NCBI GenBank assembly: GCA_963841635.1
Contig: CAWJDO010000002.1
Location: 3,038,001 to 3,102,000, forward strand
Source: DASWZN01 sp963841635
Lineage (GTDB): Bacteria > Acidobacteriota > Terriglobia > Bryobacterales > Bryobacteraceae
Length of the DNA stretch: 64,000 nucleotides
Reading direction: 5' to 3'
Shown here: positions 50,905 to 59,506 of the stretch, in pieces
Layout: each line of letters begins with the position of its first letter
How positions within the stretch are numbered: the stretch's first letter is position 1
The notes under the pieces: model-generated
Told to the model about the DNA's origin: nothing
What the model saw: the letters and a program-made list of their open reading frames with translations, nothing else
Databases searched by the model: none
Position numbers and translations under genes: made by a program

Positions 50905-53742
50905 ATGAAGATCGACATCTTTGCAGCGCTTTTTCTTTTATTGTTTCTGCCGTTGGTCGGGACGCCCGCTCAGAACGACGCCAGCCCCACAATCAAGGTC
51001 GAGACAACTGAGGTCCTCGTTCCCGTCGTGGTGCGCGACCGGGATGGAAACGCGGTCGCGAATCTCAAGCGGGAGGACTTTCAGCTCTTCGACAAGGGAA
51101 GGGAACAGGAGATACGGCAATTCAAGGTCGGGGAGACCGGCAGGAACATGGCGATCGACCGGAGCTTGCCGGCGCCCGACGCCGGAACCGCCGAGGTGGA
51201 GTCCTCCGTCGGGAACAAAGCCGCTCCGCTGGCGGTGCCGGATCGTTTCGTCGCTTTGGTCATCGACGATCTGCGTGTCTGGCGGGGCGGCGGCGATCCG
51301 CCTCCGGGGTTTCTGAGTCCAGGCGACGATCTCTATATTCGCGAGGCGGCCCGGAAATACATTGGCACGCTGCAGCCAGCGGACCGGGTGGCTATCCTCC
51401 GTACATCCGGCCGGCCCCCGGTGGATTTCACGGCGGACCGAACCGCGCTTGCGAAGGCTCTCGAGAACCCCTCGCTCGGCGAACGAAACCAACCCATGGA
51501 ACGGATGTCGCGGGCGACGGTGCTCCTTCTTCAGGACATCTTCCGGCGCATGGCTCGTCTTCCGGGTCAGCGCAACGTTGTGTTCATGTCTCCGGGGATG
51601 GCCCTGCGTGACGAATCTGGTTACGATCTGACCGCCGACACGATGGCCCTGATCGACCGCGCGGTCCGCTCCGGGATCGTGATCGACAGTCTGGATGCGC
51701 GTGGCCTGTATCCGGCAGCGAACCGTGGGTTCAACGAGTTCATGGCGCGACTGGCCGATGGCACCGGAGGCCGCTTCATCACCGATACAAACGACATGGA
51801 CGGGGCGGTCCGCAAACTGGCGAGTACGCCGAAATATATCTATGTGCTCGGATTTTCGCCCGAGGCCCTCAAGCAGGATGGCGGTTTCCACGACCTTAAG
51901 GTGAAACTGCGCAGCCAACGCAACCTCGACGTCCAGGCGCGTAAGGGTTACTGGGAACCGAATGCGAAGGAACTGGCACGGCTAGCGGCGCGACCTCCGG
52001 CTCAGGCGGAGTCAAAGGAGACCCCGGAGGTGAGCACGGTTGAGAGCAGCGCGATTGCGGCGGCGATTGGCGCCCCCGGTCCCGCACCGGTCGCGCCGGC
52101 GTCGAAGGAGCCGGAGATTTCCACGCGCGATTCGGCGGTATCTTTCAAGGTCCAGACCAATCTGGTGGAGGTTCCCGTCGTGGTGCGCGACCGCGAAGGG
52201 CACGCGGTGGGCAATCTGCAGAAAGACGATTTTCAGGTGTTGGACAAGGGTAAGCGGCAGCCGATCTCGAGGTTTCGCGTGGAGAAGGCCGCCGCGCCGG
52301 TCGCGCCGCAGACGGGAAGCGGAAAGGCGCCGCCCACTGCCAGGCCGGACCACGCGGTGCCGGCGTCAAGGCCCGACCACTACATCGCCTTCGTCTTCGA
52401 TGACATCCATATCCAGATTACGGATCTGCCGCAAATCCGCGATGCGGTCCAGCGATACCTCGGCTCGTCTCTCGAGCCGGGAGATCGCGTCGCGTTGTTC
52501 ACCACGTCGGGCAAGGTGGCGGTGGATTTCACCACCGGCAGGGATGCGATCGACGAGGCGCTGCTGCGGATTCGTCCCAGCCCCAGGAGCGGTGGCGCTC
52601 TCCGGTATTGCCTGAACGTCAGCTATTTTCAGGCCGTACAGGTGGACCAGCAGGTTTCGACTCATCCGATCTATCCGGACGACCTGGCGAAATCGACTGC
52701 GCTCAAAGCCGCGGTCTTCGATACGGAACGCTGCCTGCACATTTCGGATCCAAAAACGCTTTTCGACACGGCCGTGCAGGAAATTCGCGACAGCTTCATC
52801 AACGGAAAACAAGAAACGCGAGCGACGCTGATGGTGCTGCAGAACCTGGTGCGGCACATGGCCCTCATGCCCGGACAGCGAAGCATCATCCTGGCCTCGC
52901 CGGGGTTCTTCGTGTCGCCGGATTTGCAGGACAAGGGGACCGACCTGATTGCGCTGGCGATCCGGGCGAAGGTGCTCATTAGTGCGATCGATGTCCGCGG
53001 CGTCTGGACCAGTCCCGCGTTCGACGCCAGCCAGCCCGGCCGCGCGCCTTCGGCGGACGTGACGACTTTCAAAGACCTGGACGCGAGCGCGAACGACGAC
53101 GAACTGATCGCTCTGGCCGAGGGAACCGGCGGAACAGTCAACCTCACTAATGATTTTTACGGTGGGGTACGGAAGGCGGCGGAGACACCCGAGTACCTCT
53201 ACGTGCTGGCGTTCGAGCCGCAGAATTTGAAGATCGACGGCAGCTTCCATCCACTCAAGGTGAGCCTTGATTCCAGCAAGAAGCTCGCCGTGCAGGCGCG
53301 GCGCGGATACTGGGCGCCGAAACGGGCGGACGATCCGCTGGCCGCCTCCAAGCAGGAGATCGAGAATGCGGTGTTCTCGAACGACGAGATTCACAGTCTT
53401 CCGGTTGAGATGCACACGCAAGTGGTGGGGCCGAAACTCGACGTGCTAACGAGCGTGGATCTCAAGCTGCTTCGCCTGCGCAAGGCCGACGATCGCAATC
53501 GAAACGACGTGACCATCGTCGCGTCGCTGTTCGACAACAACGGTAACTTCCTGGTTGGCGCGGAGAAGATCCTGCAACTGCGGCTAAAGGACGAGAGCGT
53601 GCAGCGGATCGAGCACGACCCGCCGATTACGATAAAGACCACTTTCGACGTGAAGCCCGGCACCTACCTGGTGCGGCTGGTGGCGCGTGACGCCGAGGCG
53701 CAGGAGATTACCGCGCAGAATGGCGCGGTGACGGTTCCATGA
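50905..53742 (+). CDS. Secreted protein with two VWFA-related acidobacterial domains
   Basis: 945 residues from the ATG before IDIFAALFLLLFLPLVG, a clear signal peptide. Two copies of the family unit follow. The first (about 30-365) runs from VETTEVLVPVVVRDRDGNAV to VQARKGYWEPN. The second (about 425-790) runs from VQTNLVEVPVVVRDREGHAV to VQARRGYWAPK. Only the second keeps the C-terminal beta domain (VDLKLLRLRKADDRNRNDVTIVASLFD). The repeated starts and ends show an internal duplication with loss of one tail. These proteins are numerous in acidobacteria; their function is unknown. Extracellular or periplasmic adhesion or scaffolding is plausible. Confidence 0.9.
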   Translation: MKIDIFAALFLLLFLPLVGTPAQNDASPTIKVETTEVLVPVVVRDRDGNAVANLKREDFQLFDKGREQEIRQFKVGETGRNMAIDRSLPAPDAGTAEVESSVGNKAAPLAVPDRFVALVIDDLRVWRGGGDPPPGFLSPGDDLYIREAARKYIGTLQPADRVAILRTSGRPPVDFTADRTALAKALENPSLGERNQPMERMSRATVLLLQDIFRRMARLPGQRNVVFMSPGMALRDESGYDLTADTMALIDRAVRSGIVIDSLDARGLYPAANRGFNEFMARLADGTGGRFITDTNDMDGAVRKLASTPKYIYVLGFSPEALKQDGGFHDLKVKLRSQRNLDVQARKGYWEPNAKELARLAARPPAQAESKETPEVSTVESSAIAAAIGAPGPAPVAPASKEPEISTRDSAVSFKVQTNLVEVPVVVRDREGHAVGNLQKDDFQVLDKGKRQPISRFRVEKAAAPVAPQTGSGKAPPTARPDHAVPASRPDHYIAFVFDDIHIQITDLPQIRDAVQRYLGSSLEPGDRVALFTTSGKVAVDFTTGRDAIDEALLRIRPSPRSGGALRYCLNVSYFQAVQVDQQVSTHPIYPDDLAKSTALKAAVFDTERCLHISDPKTLFDTAVQEIRDSFINGKQETRATLMVLQNLVRHMALMPGQRSIILASPGFFVSPDLQDKGTDLIALAIRAKVLISAIDVRGVWTSPAFDASQPGRAPSADVTTFKDLDASANDDELIALAEGTGGTVNLTNDFYGGVRKAAETPEYLYVLAFEPQNLKIDGSFHPLKVSLDSSKKLAVQARRGYWAPKRADDPLAASKQEIENAVFSNDEIHSLPVEMHTQVVGPKLDVLTSVDLKLLRLRKADDRNRNDVTIVASLFDNNGNFLVGAEKILQLRLKDESVQRIEHDPPITIKTTFDVKPGTYLVRLVARDAEAQEITAQNGAVTVP

Positions 53743-53751
53743 TCCCGGACA

Positions 53752-54303
53752 TCAATGGGTTTTTTGCACCATGAGTCCCATGACGATCATGAGCATCGCG
53801 AGCGAGAACACGACCCCCAGAGTCCAGTTGAGCCACTTCTTTTCGGGCCGGTTGACCCAGTAGTAGAGCAGCGCGGAGAGCAGGAACGCCTGGGGCACCA
53901 CCTCGAGCCAGCCTGTCATCTGGCCCAGAATCGGCAGGCGGGTGTAGATCATTCCCTCGACCGATCCGGGCGCCGGCCCGAAGGTCGAGAGGATGCCGAG
54001 CGCCACCAGCATCCACGCCATCACCAGCCAGCCGTTCTTCTTTCCGAACAGGCTTTCTCGCAGCGGGTAGAAGACCAGGGCGAAAATCAAGCCGCGGATG
54101 GGCTGCAACAAGGGCCCGGCCATAAGCCATCGGTCATTGAACTGGCGCATCCAGCAGGCCAGCTCCGGTCGGGCGAACGCGGCCTTGTAGTCCAGAAAGG
54201 AAGCGGCAAGCGCTCCCATGAAGATGTAGGTGATGGTGTGCGCCACCATGGTCCGGGCGGCCAGCCCCCAAAAGCGCGGTTGCGGAGTGTCCATTCGGGT
54301 CAT
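53752..54303 (-). CDS. Integral membrane protein, unknown function
   Basis: 183 residues with about five transmembrane segments (for example MVAHTITYIFMGALAASFL, GLIFALVFYPLRESLFG, WLVMAWMLVALGILSTF and VFSLAMLMIVMGLMVQ). A start at 54303 has GGTGG before it; 54294 is an alternative. Short polar loops contain charged pairs but no recognisable motif. I cannot assign a family. It is convergent with the VWFA gene (stops 9 bases apart) and divergent from the GH3 gene, with a 63-base gap that must hold both promoters. Confidence 0.75.
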   Translation of the reverse strand: MTRMDTPQPRFWGLAARTMVAHTITYIFMGALAASFLDYKAAFARPELACWMRQFNDRWLMAGPLLQPIRGLIFALVFYPLRESLFGKKNGWLVMAWMLVALGILSTFGPAPGSVEGMIYTRLPILGQMTGWLEVVPQAFLLSALLYYWVNRPEKKWLNWTLGVVFSLAMLMIVMGLMVQKTH

Positions 54304-54366
54304 TCCACCACGGCGTGGACGGGGAATCAAGCCTCCCGGCGCGCTACGCTGGAGTCGGGCCTTATC

Positions 54367-56595
54367 ATGTCGCTTCATAAACGTCTTTGTTGTTCCTTTT
54401 CTCTTTGCTGCGCGCTCTCCGCGGCCCCGCCGGCCGGCGTCGAGGCTCGCATCGACCAGCTGCTGGCACGCATGACGCTCGACGAGAAGATCGGGCAGAT
54501 GTCCCAGGGCACGGCTCTGGGCAGCCCGGTGTCCGAACGCAGCCGCCAGCAGATTCGCGAAGGCCGCTGGGGCTCGTTCCTGAACACCATCAAGTTCGAA
54601 GACCGCGCCGAGGCGCAGCGTATCGCGCTCAAGGAAAGCCGTCTCGGGATCCCGCTGCTGTTCGGGCGGGACGTCATCCACGGGTATCGCACCATGCTTC
54701 CCATCCCGCTGGGGCAGGCCGCCACCTGGGACCCGGACCTCGTCGAACAGGGCGCCCGCGTCGCCGCGCGAGAAGCTTCCTCGGTGGGCATTCAGTGGAC
54801 CTTCGCCCCCATGATCGACATCGCCCGCGATCCGCGCTGGGGCCGCATTTCGGAAGGGATGGGCGAAGACCCGTACCTCGCCAGCGCGTTCGCGGCGGCG
54901 ATGGTTCGCGGCTTTCAGGGCTCCGCGCTCGACGCCCCCGGCTCCATCGCGGCCTGCGCCAAGCACTATGTGGGCTACGGCGCGGTGGAGGGCGGGCGCG
55001 ACTACAACAGCGCGTGGATTCCGGAAATCCTGCTGCGCGATGTCTACCTGCCGCCCTTCCACGCCGCCCGCGACGCCGGTGTCGCCACGTTCATGAGCGC
55101 GTTCGAGGACCTCGACGGGGTTCCGGCAACCGGCAACGAGTTCACGCTGCGCCGGATTCTGCGCGGCGAGTGGAAGTTCGACGGATTCGTGGTGAGCGAC
55201 TACAACTCGGTGGGCGAAATGGTCGTGCATGGGTATGCCGCGGATCACAGCGAGGCGGCTTTCAAGGGCGTGCGCGCCGGCCTCGACATGGAGATGGGGA
55301 CCAGCGATTACTACGATCACCTGAAGGAGCTGGTTGGAGCCGGCAAGGTGGACGTCAAGCTCATCGACGAAGCCGTCCGCAACATCCTGCGCATCAAGTT
55401 CCGTCTGGGGCTCTTCGACAAGCCCGTCCCCGCGGCCGCGGATGCCTCGGCGCTACTCGCGCCGGAGTCGCTCGAAGTCGCCAGGAAGCTGGCCGCCGAG
55501 AGCGCCGTGCTGCTCAAGAACGATGGAGGAGCGCTGCCGCTGGCGAAGTCGATCGGCAAGCTCGCCGTGATCGGGCCGCTGGCCGACAGTCCCCGCGATC
55601 AGATGGGCTGCTGGACCATCGACGGCGTGAGCGGGGACGTGCGCACGTTCCTCGCAGCGCTCAAAGAGAAGTTGGGCGCCGAACGCGTGCTCTACGCGCC
55701 GGGACTGGAGACGCCGCGCGATACCAGCCGGGACGGGTTCCCCGCGGCGGTCGAAGCGGCCCGCGCCGCCGACGCCGTGCTGCTTTTCATTGGCGAGGAT
55801 TGGAACATGGATGGCGAGGCCCGGTCGCGCGCGTTCCTCGACCTCCCTGGCGCCCAGGCCGCCCTGGCCCATGAGGTTGCCGCGGCCGGCAAGCCGGTCA
55901 TCGCGGTGATCGAGGCAGGCCGGCCGCTCACTTTTGAGGACACCGCAGCGGAGGCGAAGGCGGTGCTCTACGTTTGGAATCCCGGCACCATGGGCGGGCC
56001 GGCCGTCGCCGACCTGCTATTCGGGGACGCCGTGCCGTCCGGAAAACTGACAGCGACCTTTCCGAGGACTGTTGGCCAGGTTCCGCTCTATTACGCCCAC
56101 CTGAATACGGGGCGGCCGCCCACCCCGAAAGATCTCGGAATACCGCCCGGGACTCCGATCAGCCCCCGCGGCTTCGTCTCGAAGTCCATCGATGTCGATT
56201 TCACGCCCGAGTATCCCTTCGGTTTCGGGCTCTCCTATACCACGTTCGAGTATTCGAACCTGCGCCTCTCCGCACCGGAAATCCGAATGGGCGGCCAGTT
56301 GACGGTTACGGCCGATGTGGCCAACACCGGCCGGTACGAAGCCGAGGAAGTGGTTCAGCTTTATGTGCGGGATCTCGCCGCCAGCGTCAGCCGCCCGGTG
56401 AGGGAGCTGAAAGGTTTCCGGCGGGTCCGCCTGAAGCCCGGCGAAAAGCGGAGCGTCGCGTTCACGCTCGCGATGGCGGACTTGTCGTTCCACAACACGC
56501 GCATGCAGCTCGTCACCGAGCCGGGACAGTTTCAGGTGTGGATCGCGCCGGACTCCAGCGGCGGCCTTCGAGGCGAGTTCAAGGTCGGCGAGTAG
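54367..56595 (+). CDS. bglX: Glycoside hydrolase family 3 beta-glucosidase
   Basis: 742 residues with an N-terminal signal (LCCSFSLCCALSAAPPAG). The GH3 barrel begins at IDQLLARMTLDEKIGQM and has WTFAPMIDIARDPRWGRISE, KHYVGYGAVEGGRDYN and the catalytic nucleophile Asp278 in GFVVSDYNSVGEM. A C-terminal GH3 alpha/beta domain (ESAVLLKNDGGALPL) and a fibronectin-like domain (FGFGLSYTTFEYSNL) complete the BglX layout. The substrate-binding DW of many GH3 enzymes reads SDY here. The enzyme removes terminal beta-glucose or xylose from plant or microbial oligosaccharides, probably in the periplasm. No transporter or regulator is linked to it. Confidence 0.95.
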   Translation: MSLHKRLCCSFSLCCALSAAPPAGVEARIDQLLARMTLDEKIGQMSQGTALGSPVSERSRQQIREGRWGSFLNTIKFEDRAEAQRIALKESRLGIPLLFGRDVIHGYRTMLPIPLGQAATWDPDLVEQGARVAAREASSVGIQWTFAPMIDIARDPRWGRISEGMGEDPYLASAFAAAMVRGFQGSALDAPGSIAACAKHYVGYGAVEGGRDYNSAWIPEILLRDVYLPPFHAARDAGVATFMSAFEDLDGVPATGNEFTLRRILRGEWKFDGFVVSDYNSVGEMVVHGYAADHSEAAFKGVRAGLDMEMGTSDYYDHLKELVGAGKVDVKLIDEAVRNILRIKFRLGLFDKPVPAAADASALLAPESLEVARKLAAESAVLLKNDGGALPLAKSIGKLAVIGPLADSPRDQMGCWTIDGVSGDVRTFLAALKEKLGAERVLYAPGLETPRDTSRDGFPAAVEAARAADAVLLFIGEDWNMDGEARSRAFLDLPGAQAALAHEVAAAGKPVIAVIEAGRPLTFEDTAAEAKAVLYVWNPGTMGGPAVADLLFGDAVPSGKLTATFPRTVGQVPLYYAHLNTGRPPTPKDLGIPPGTPISPRGFVSKSIDVDFTPEYPFGFGLSYTTFEYSNLRLSAPEIRMGGQLTVTADVANTGRYEAEEVVQLYVRDLAASVSRPVRELKGFRRVRLKPGEKRSVAFTLAMADLSFHNTRMQLVTEPGQFQVWIAPDSSGGLRGEFKVGE

Positions 56596-56613
56596 GTCGG
56601 ACCCCCGGGAAGC

Positions 56614-56643
56614 CCGCTTGCTGACGCGCGCGGTTCGGTGCTG
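56614..56643 (+). repeat. Partial CGCGGCTCGG-family repeat
   Basis: CCGCTTGCTGACGCGCGCGG then TTCGGTGCTG. It shares its left half with the copies at 1931 and 62946. It lies between the convergent GH3 gene and the helix-hairpin-helix gene. Confidence 0.7.
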
Positions 56644-56661
56644 CTCGCCCGTAGGTCCGAT

Positions 56662-56934
56662 CTACAGGTTGCCGGCCGGCCGCGCGGCGGGAGCAATCCG
56701 GGCGCCTGTCGATCGCAGCTGCTTGATCAGGCCCTCGGAGACGCCGGGCAATCCGCGTAAGTCGTCCCAACCGCGCAGCGGCCGGCGCGCGACAATGGCC
56801 TCCGCGGTAATGAGATTCACCCCTGGCAGCTTCTCTATCTCGACGGCGGTCGCCGAATTCAGATCGACCCATCGCAAGGCCGGCTCCGGCTGGGCCTGCC
56901 GCCTGGCTGGTGGTCTGTATTTCCCCTGCCGCAT
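56662..56934 (-). CDS. Small helix-hairpin-helix protein (ComEA-like domain)
   Basis: 90 residues from the ATG at 56934. The core VDLNSATAVEIEKLPGVNLITAEAIVARR, followed by DDLRGLPGVSEGLIKQL, is a duplicated helix-hairpin-helix DNA-binding unit as in the C-terminal domain of ComEA. There is no signal peptide or membrane anchor in this start choice; an upstream extension is open but not convincing. It could bind DNA in the cytoplasm, or be a shortened relative of the DNA-uptake protein. It is isolated between two rightward genes. Confidence 0.75.
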   Translation of the reverse strand: MRQGKYRPPARRQAQPEPALRWVDLNSATAVEIEKLPGVNLITAEAIVARRPLRGWDDLRGLPGVSEGLIKQLRSTGARIAPAARPAGNL

Positions 56935-57071
56935 AAACACCCCTCGCCTGATTTTACGCAATCCCGGACCCTTGCGCCGCATAAAATCGGCCGCCCGGCG
57001 ATGTGCGGTAACCTGGACGCAGATCTTAGCGTCCAAGCAGCGCGGCAATGCATGCCGAGGAGGGTACAAAC

Positions 57072-59411
57072 GTGCGGGCTTTCTCGATCGCGAGCCTCAT
57101 CGCGGTGCTATTCGGGGCTGGCGTCCTGGCCCAGGGCCAGCCAGCGAGCTCCGCGCCTCCGGCGAACTCCAACACTGTGATCCGGGTGGAGACGCGGATG
57201 GTCCTGGTGGACGTGGTGGCGGCGGATAAGAAGGGCAATTATGTCCGCGACCTCACCGCCGGAGACTTTCGGGTTTGGGAGGACGACAAGGAGCAGGAAA
57301 TCAAGAGCTTCTCGCTCGAGGGAGCGGGCGCGTCCGCGGCGAGTTCGCTGCGCTACCTGGTGCTCTTCTTCGACAACTCCACCATGACCCTGTCGGACCA
57401 GGTCAACGCGCGGCGCGCCGCCGCGCAGTTCATCCAGGCGAATGCCGGTCCAAATCGGCTCATGGCGGTGGTCAATTTCAGCGGGACCGTCCGCATTGCT
57501 CAGAACTTCACCGCGGACGCGGAGCGGCTGACCCGGGCTGTAAGCGGCGCGCAGACATCCACGGTCTCGCCCAACGTGGAGACCGTCTCGGGCCCCGCCG
57601 GTATGCCGTCTTTCGGGCTTGCCGCAACCGCGGCCGAATTTGGCGTGCGCAGCGACCTGATCGCGCTTCGGCAACTCGCGAAGAACCTGGCGGGAGTCCC
57701 CGGCCGCAAGACTCTGGTGTGGCTGACCTCCGGCTTCCCCTTGCGCGCCGAGCAGTACTCCGAGGTGAAGGCCACCATCAGTGAGTGCAACAAGGCCAAC
57801 GTCGCCGTCTACCCCATAGACGCGCGCGGCCTGGTGGCTTCCGGTGCCTCTCTGGTTCCTCCGGCGGGCTTTTCACCGTTTGAGGGAGGAGGGCGGCCGT
57901 TCCTGCAGATGGCGGCGTTCGGTCTGGAACCTGTCGTCGCGTTCGCGCAGCGCCCTGGTGGCGGAGGCGGCGGCTCACCCGGAGGTGGCGGCGGTGGTGC
58001 CCGCGGTGGCGGCGGGGGGAACCCAGGCGGGAACCCGGGCGGGAATCCGGGTGGGAATCCGGGCGGCGGTACTCGCGGTGGCAGCCCTGGCGGTGGTAAT
58101 CCTGGCGGCGGGACTCGCGGCGGCGGAACACCCGGTGGGGGGACTCGCGGCGGAGGAACCACCGGGGGAGGGAACACCGGTGGCAACAGGGGCGGCGGCA
58201 CCGGTGGTGGCTACTACAACCCGACCGGCCTGAACAACCAGGTTCTCTTCAATCGGTCGGCCATGCTGATCCCTCAGATCCCCAACGTCGCGAACAATCA
58301 ACAGGTGATGTATATGCTGGCCGAGGGCACCGGAGGCTTCGTGATCGCGAATTCGAACGACGTGCTGGGCGCCCTTCAGAAGATCGCCAGAGACCTGGAT
58401 CAGTATTACCTCATCGGCTACACCCCGGCCCAGACGGACGCGGGCAGTTGCCACTCGCTGCGCGTGAAGGTGGGTCGCGGCGGTGTGACCCTCCGCTCCC
58501 GCTCGGCCTATTGCAACACACCGCCCCAGGACCTGCTGGCCGGCAGCTCAATCGAAAAGGACCTCGAGAATCGCGCCGCGGTCGAGGGCCCCGGTGAGAT
58601 TACCGGTTCGCTCGCGGACCCGTTTTTCTATGTGTCGCCGAACACCGCGAGAGTCAATGTCGCCATGGACGTTCCGGCCGCCGATCTCAAGGCACAGAAG
58701 GTCAACGGCAAGCTGCATGCCGAGGTGAACATCCTCGGCGTCGCGTACAAGGCGGACGGGAAGGCCGCGGCGCGCTTCAGCGACACCATCAAACTCGATT
58801 TCGAGAACAAGAAGGAATTGGAGAAATTCACGCAGAAGCCGATGCACTACGAGAACGAGTTCGACGTGGCGGCCGGCTCTTACACCTTCAAGCTCGTTTT
58901 CAATATGGGAGGCAAGTTCGGGAAACTCGAAGCGCCGCTGGTGGTCGATCCGTGGGACGGCAAGCAGTTCAGCCTGAGCGGCGTGGCTTTCAGCACCAGC
59001 ATCCATCGGCTGGATCAGTCGGAGGGGCTCGACGCCGCCATGTTGCAAGGCCGCACGCCGCTGGTTGCCGAGGGCATGCAGATCACTCCCTCCTCCACCA
59101 ATCGGCTGAAGAAGACCGACTTGGGCGTCCTCTACGTGGAGGTTTACGAGCCGCTCCTGGCCGATCCGAATCCGCCGCAGGTGGGAATCCAATTTCGCGT
59201 GCTCGACCGCAAGACGGGGAAGGTAGCGGAAGACCGGGGGCTGTTCAGCATCGCGGCCGCGATCCGGGCCGGCAGTCCCGTAATTCCGGTCGGCCTCAAA
59301 CTGCCGACCGCGTCGCTCCCTCCCGGATCCTACCGGGCCGAGCTCAAGGCGATGGATTCGACCGGGCATGAGACTCTGTTGCGGACGGCCGACTTCGACC
59401 TCGAACCGTAA
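57072..59411 (+). CDS. VWFA-related acidobacterial protein with a glycine-rich linker
   Basis: 779 residues from the GTG at 57072, chosen because GAGGAGGG ends 7 bases before it; an upstream ATG at 57048 lacks this. A signal peptide (SIASLIAVLFGAGVLAQ) is followed by the VWFA-related domain (VETRMVLVDVVAADKKGNYV, LVLFFDNSTMTLSDQ and LVWLTSGFPLRAEQ). At residues about 295-382 the domain is interrupted by a Gly/Pro/Arg/Asn/Thr low-complexity stretch of GGG, PGG and TRGGG units. Then the VWFA end (YMLAEGTGGFVIANSNDV, YYLIGYTPAQ and VKVGRGGVTLRSR) and a long beta-rich C-terminal part follow. It probably acts outside the inner membrane; function unknown. Confidence 0.9.
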   Translation: MRAFSIASLIAVLFGAGVLAQGQPASSAPPANSNTVIRVETRMVLVDVVAADKKGNYVRDLTAGDFRVWEDDKEQEIKSFSLEGAGASAASSLRYLVLFFDNSTMTLSDQVNARRAAAQFIQANAGPNRLMAVVNFSGTVRIAQNFTADAERLTRAVSGAQTSTVSPNVETVSGPAGMPSFGLAATAAEFGVRSDLIALRQLAKNLAGVPGRKTLVWLTSGFPLRAEQYSEVKATISECNKANVAVYPIDARGLVASGASLVPPAGFSPFEGGGRPFLQMAAFGLEPVVAFAQRPGGGGGGSPGGGGGGARGGGGGNPGGNPGGNPGGNPGGGTRGGSPGGGNPGGGTRGGGTPGGGTRGGGTTGGGNTGGNRGGGTGGGYYNPTGLNNQVLFNRSAMLIPQIPNVANNQQVMYMLAEGTGGFVIANSNDVLGALQKIARDLDQYYLIGYTPAQTDAGSCHSLRVKVGRGGVTLRSRSAYCNTPPQDLLAGSSIEKDLENRAAVEGPGEITGSLADPFFYVSPNTARVNVAMDVPAADLKAQKVNGKLHAEVNILGVAYKADGKAAARFSDTIKLDFENKKELEKFTQKPMHYENEFDVAAGSYTFKLVFNMGGKFGKLEAPLVVDPWDGKQFSLSGVAFSTSIHRLDQSEGLDAAMLQGRTPLVAEGMQITPSSTNRLKKTDLGVLYVEVYEPLLADPNPPQVGIQFRVLDRKTGKVAEDRGLFSIAAAIRAGSPVIPVGLKLPTASLPPGSYRAELKAMDSTGHETLLRTADFDLEP

Positions 59412-59430
59412 ACCCCGGTAGAACATTACT

Positions 59431-59506
59431 GGCCACGAATGAACACGAATGAACACGAATGGGAAGGACATAAGTCATTCGTGTTTATCCCCGTTCATTC
59501 GTGGCC
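59431..59506. repeat. ATTCGTGTTCATTCGTGG palindromic repeat
   Basis: GGCCACGAATGAA (59431-59443) is a perfect reverse complement of TTCATTCGTGGCC (59494-59506). Inside, CACGAATG and CATTCGTG pair again. The start codon and the first codons of the next VWFA gene lie inside the element. Confidence 0.92.

Noticed and set aside
53752..55320. 522-codon version of the membrane protein gene at 53752
   Set aside because: The extension is antisense to the GH3 gene; the membrane protein itself begins at about 54303.
57955..58215. Glycine-rich DNA as a separate repeat element or frameshift in the VWFA gene
   Set aside because: The frame is open through it and the VWFA domain resumes in frame afterwards, so it is an insert in the protein.
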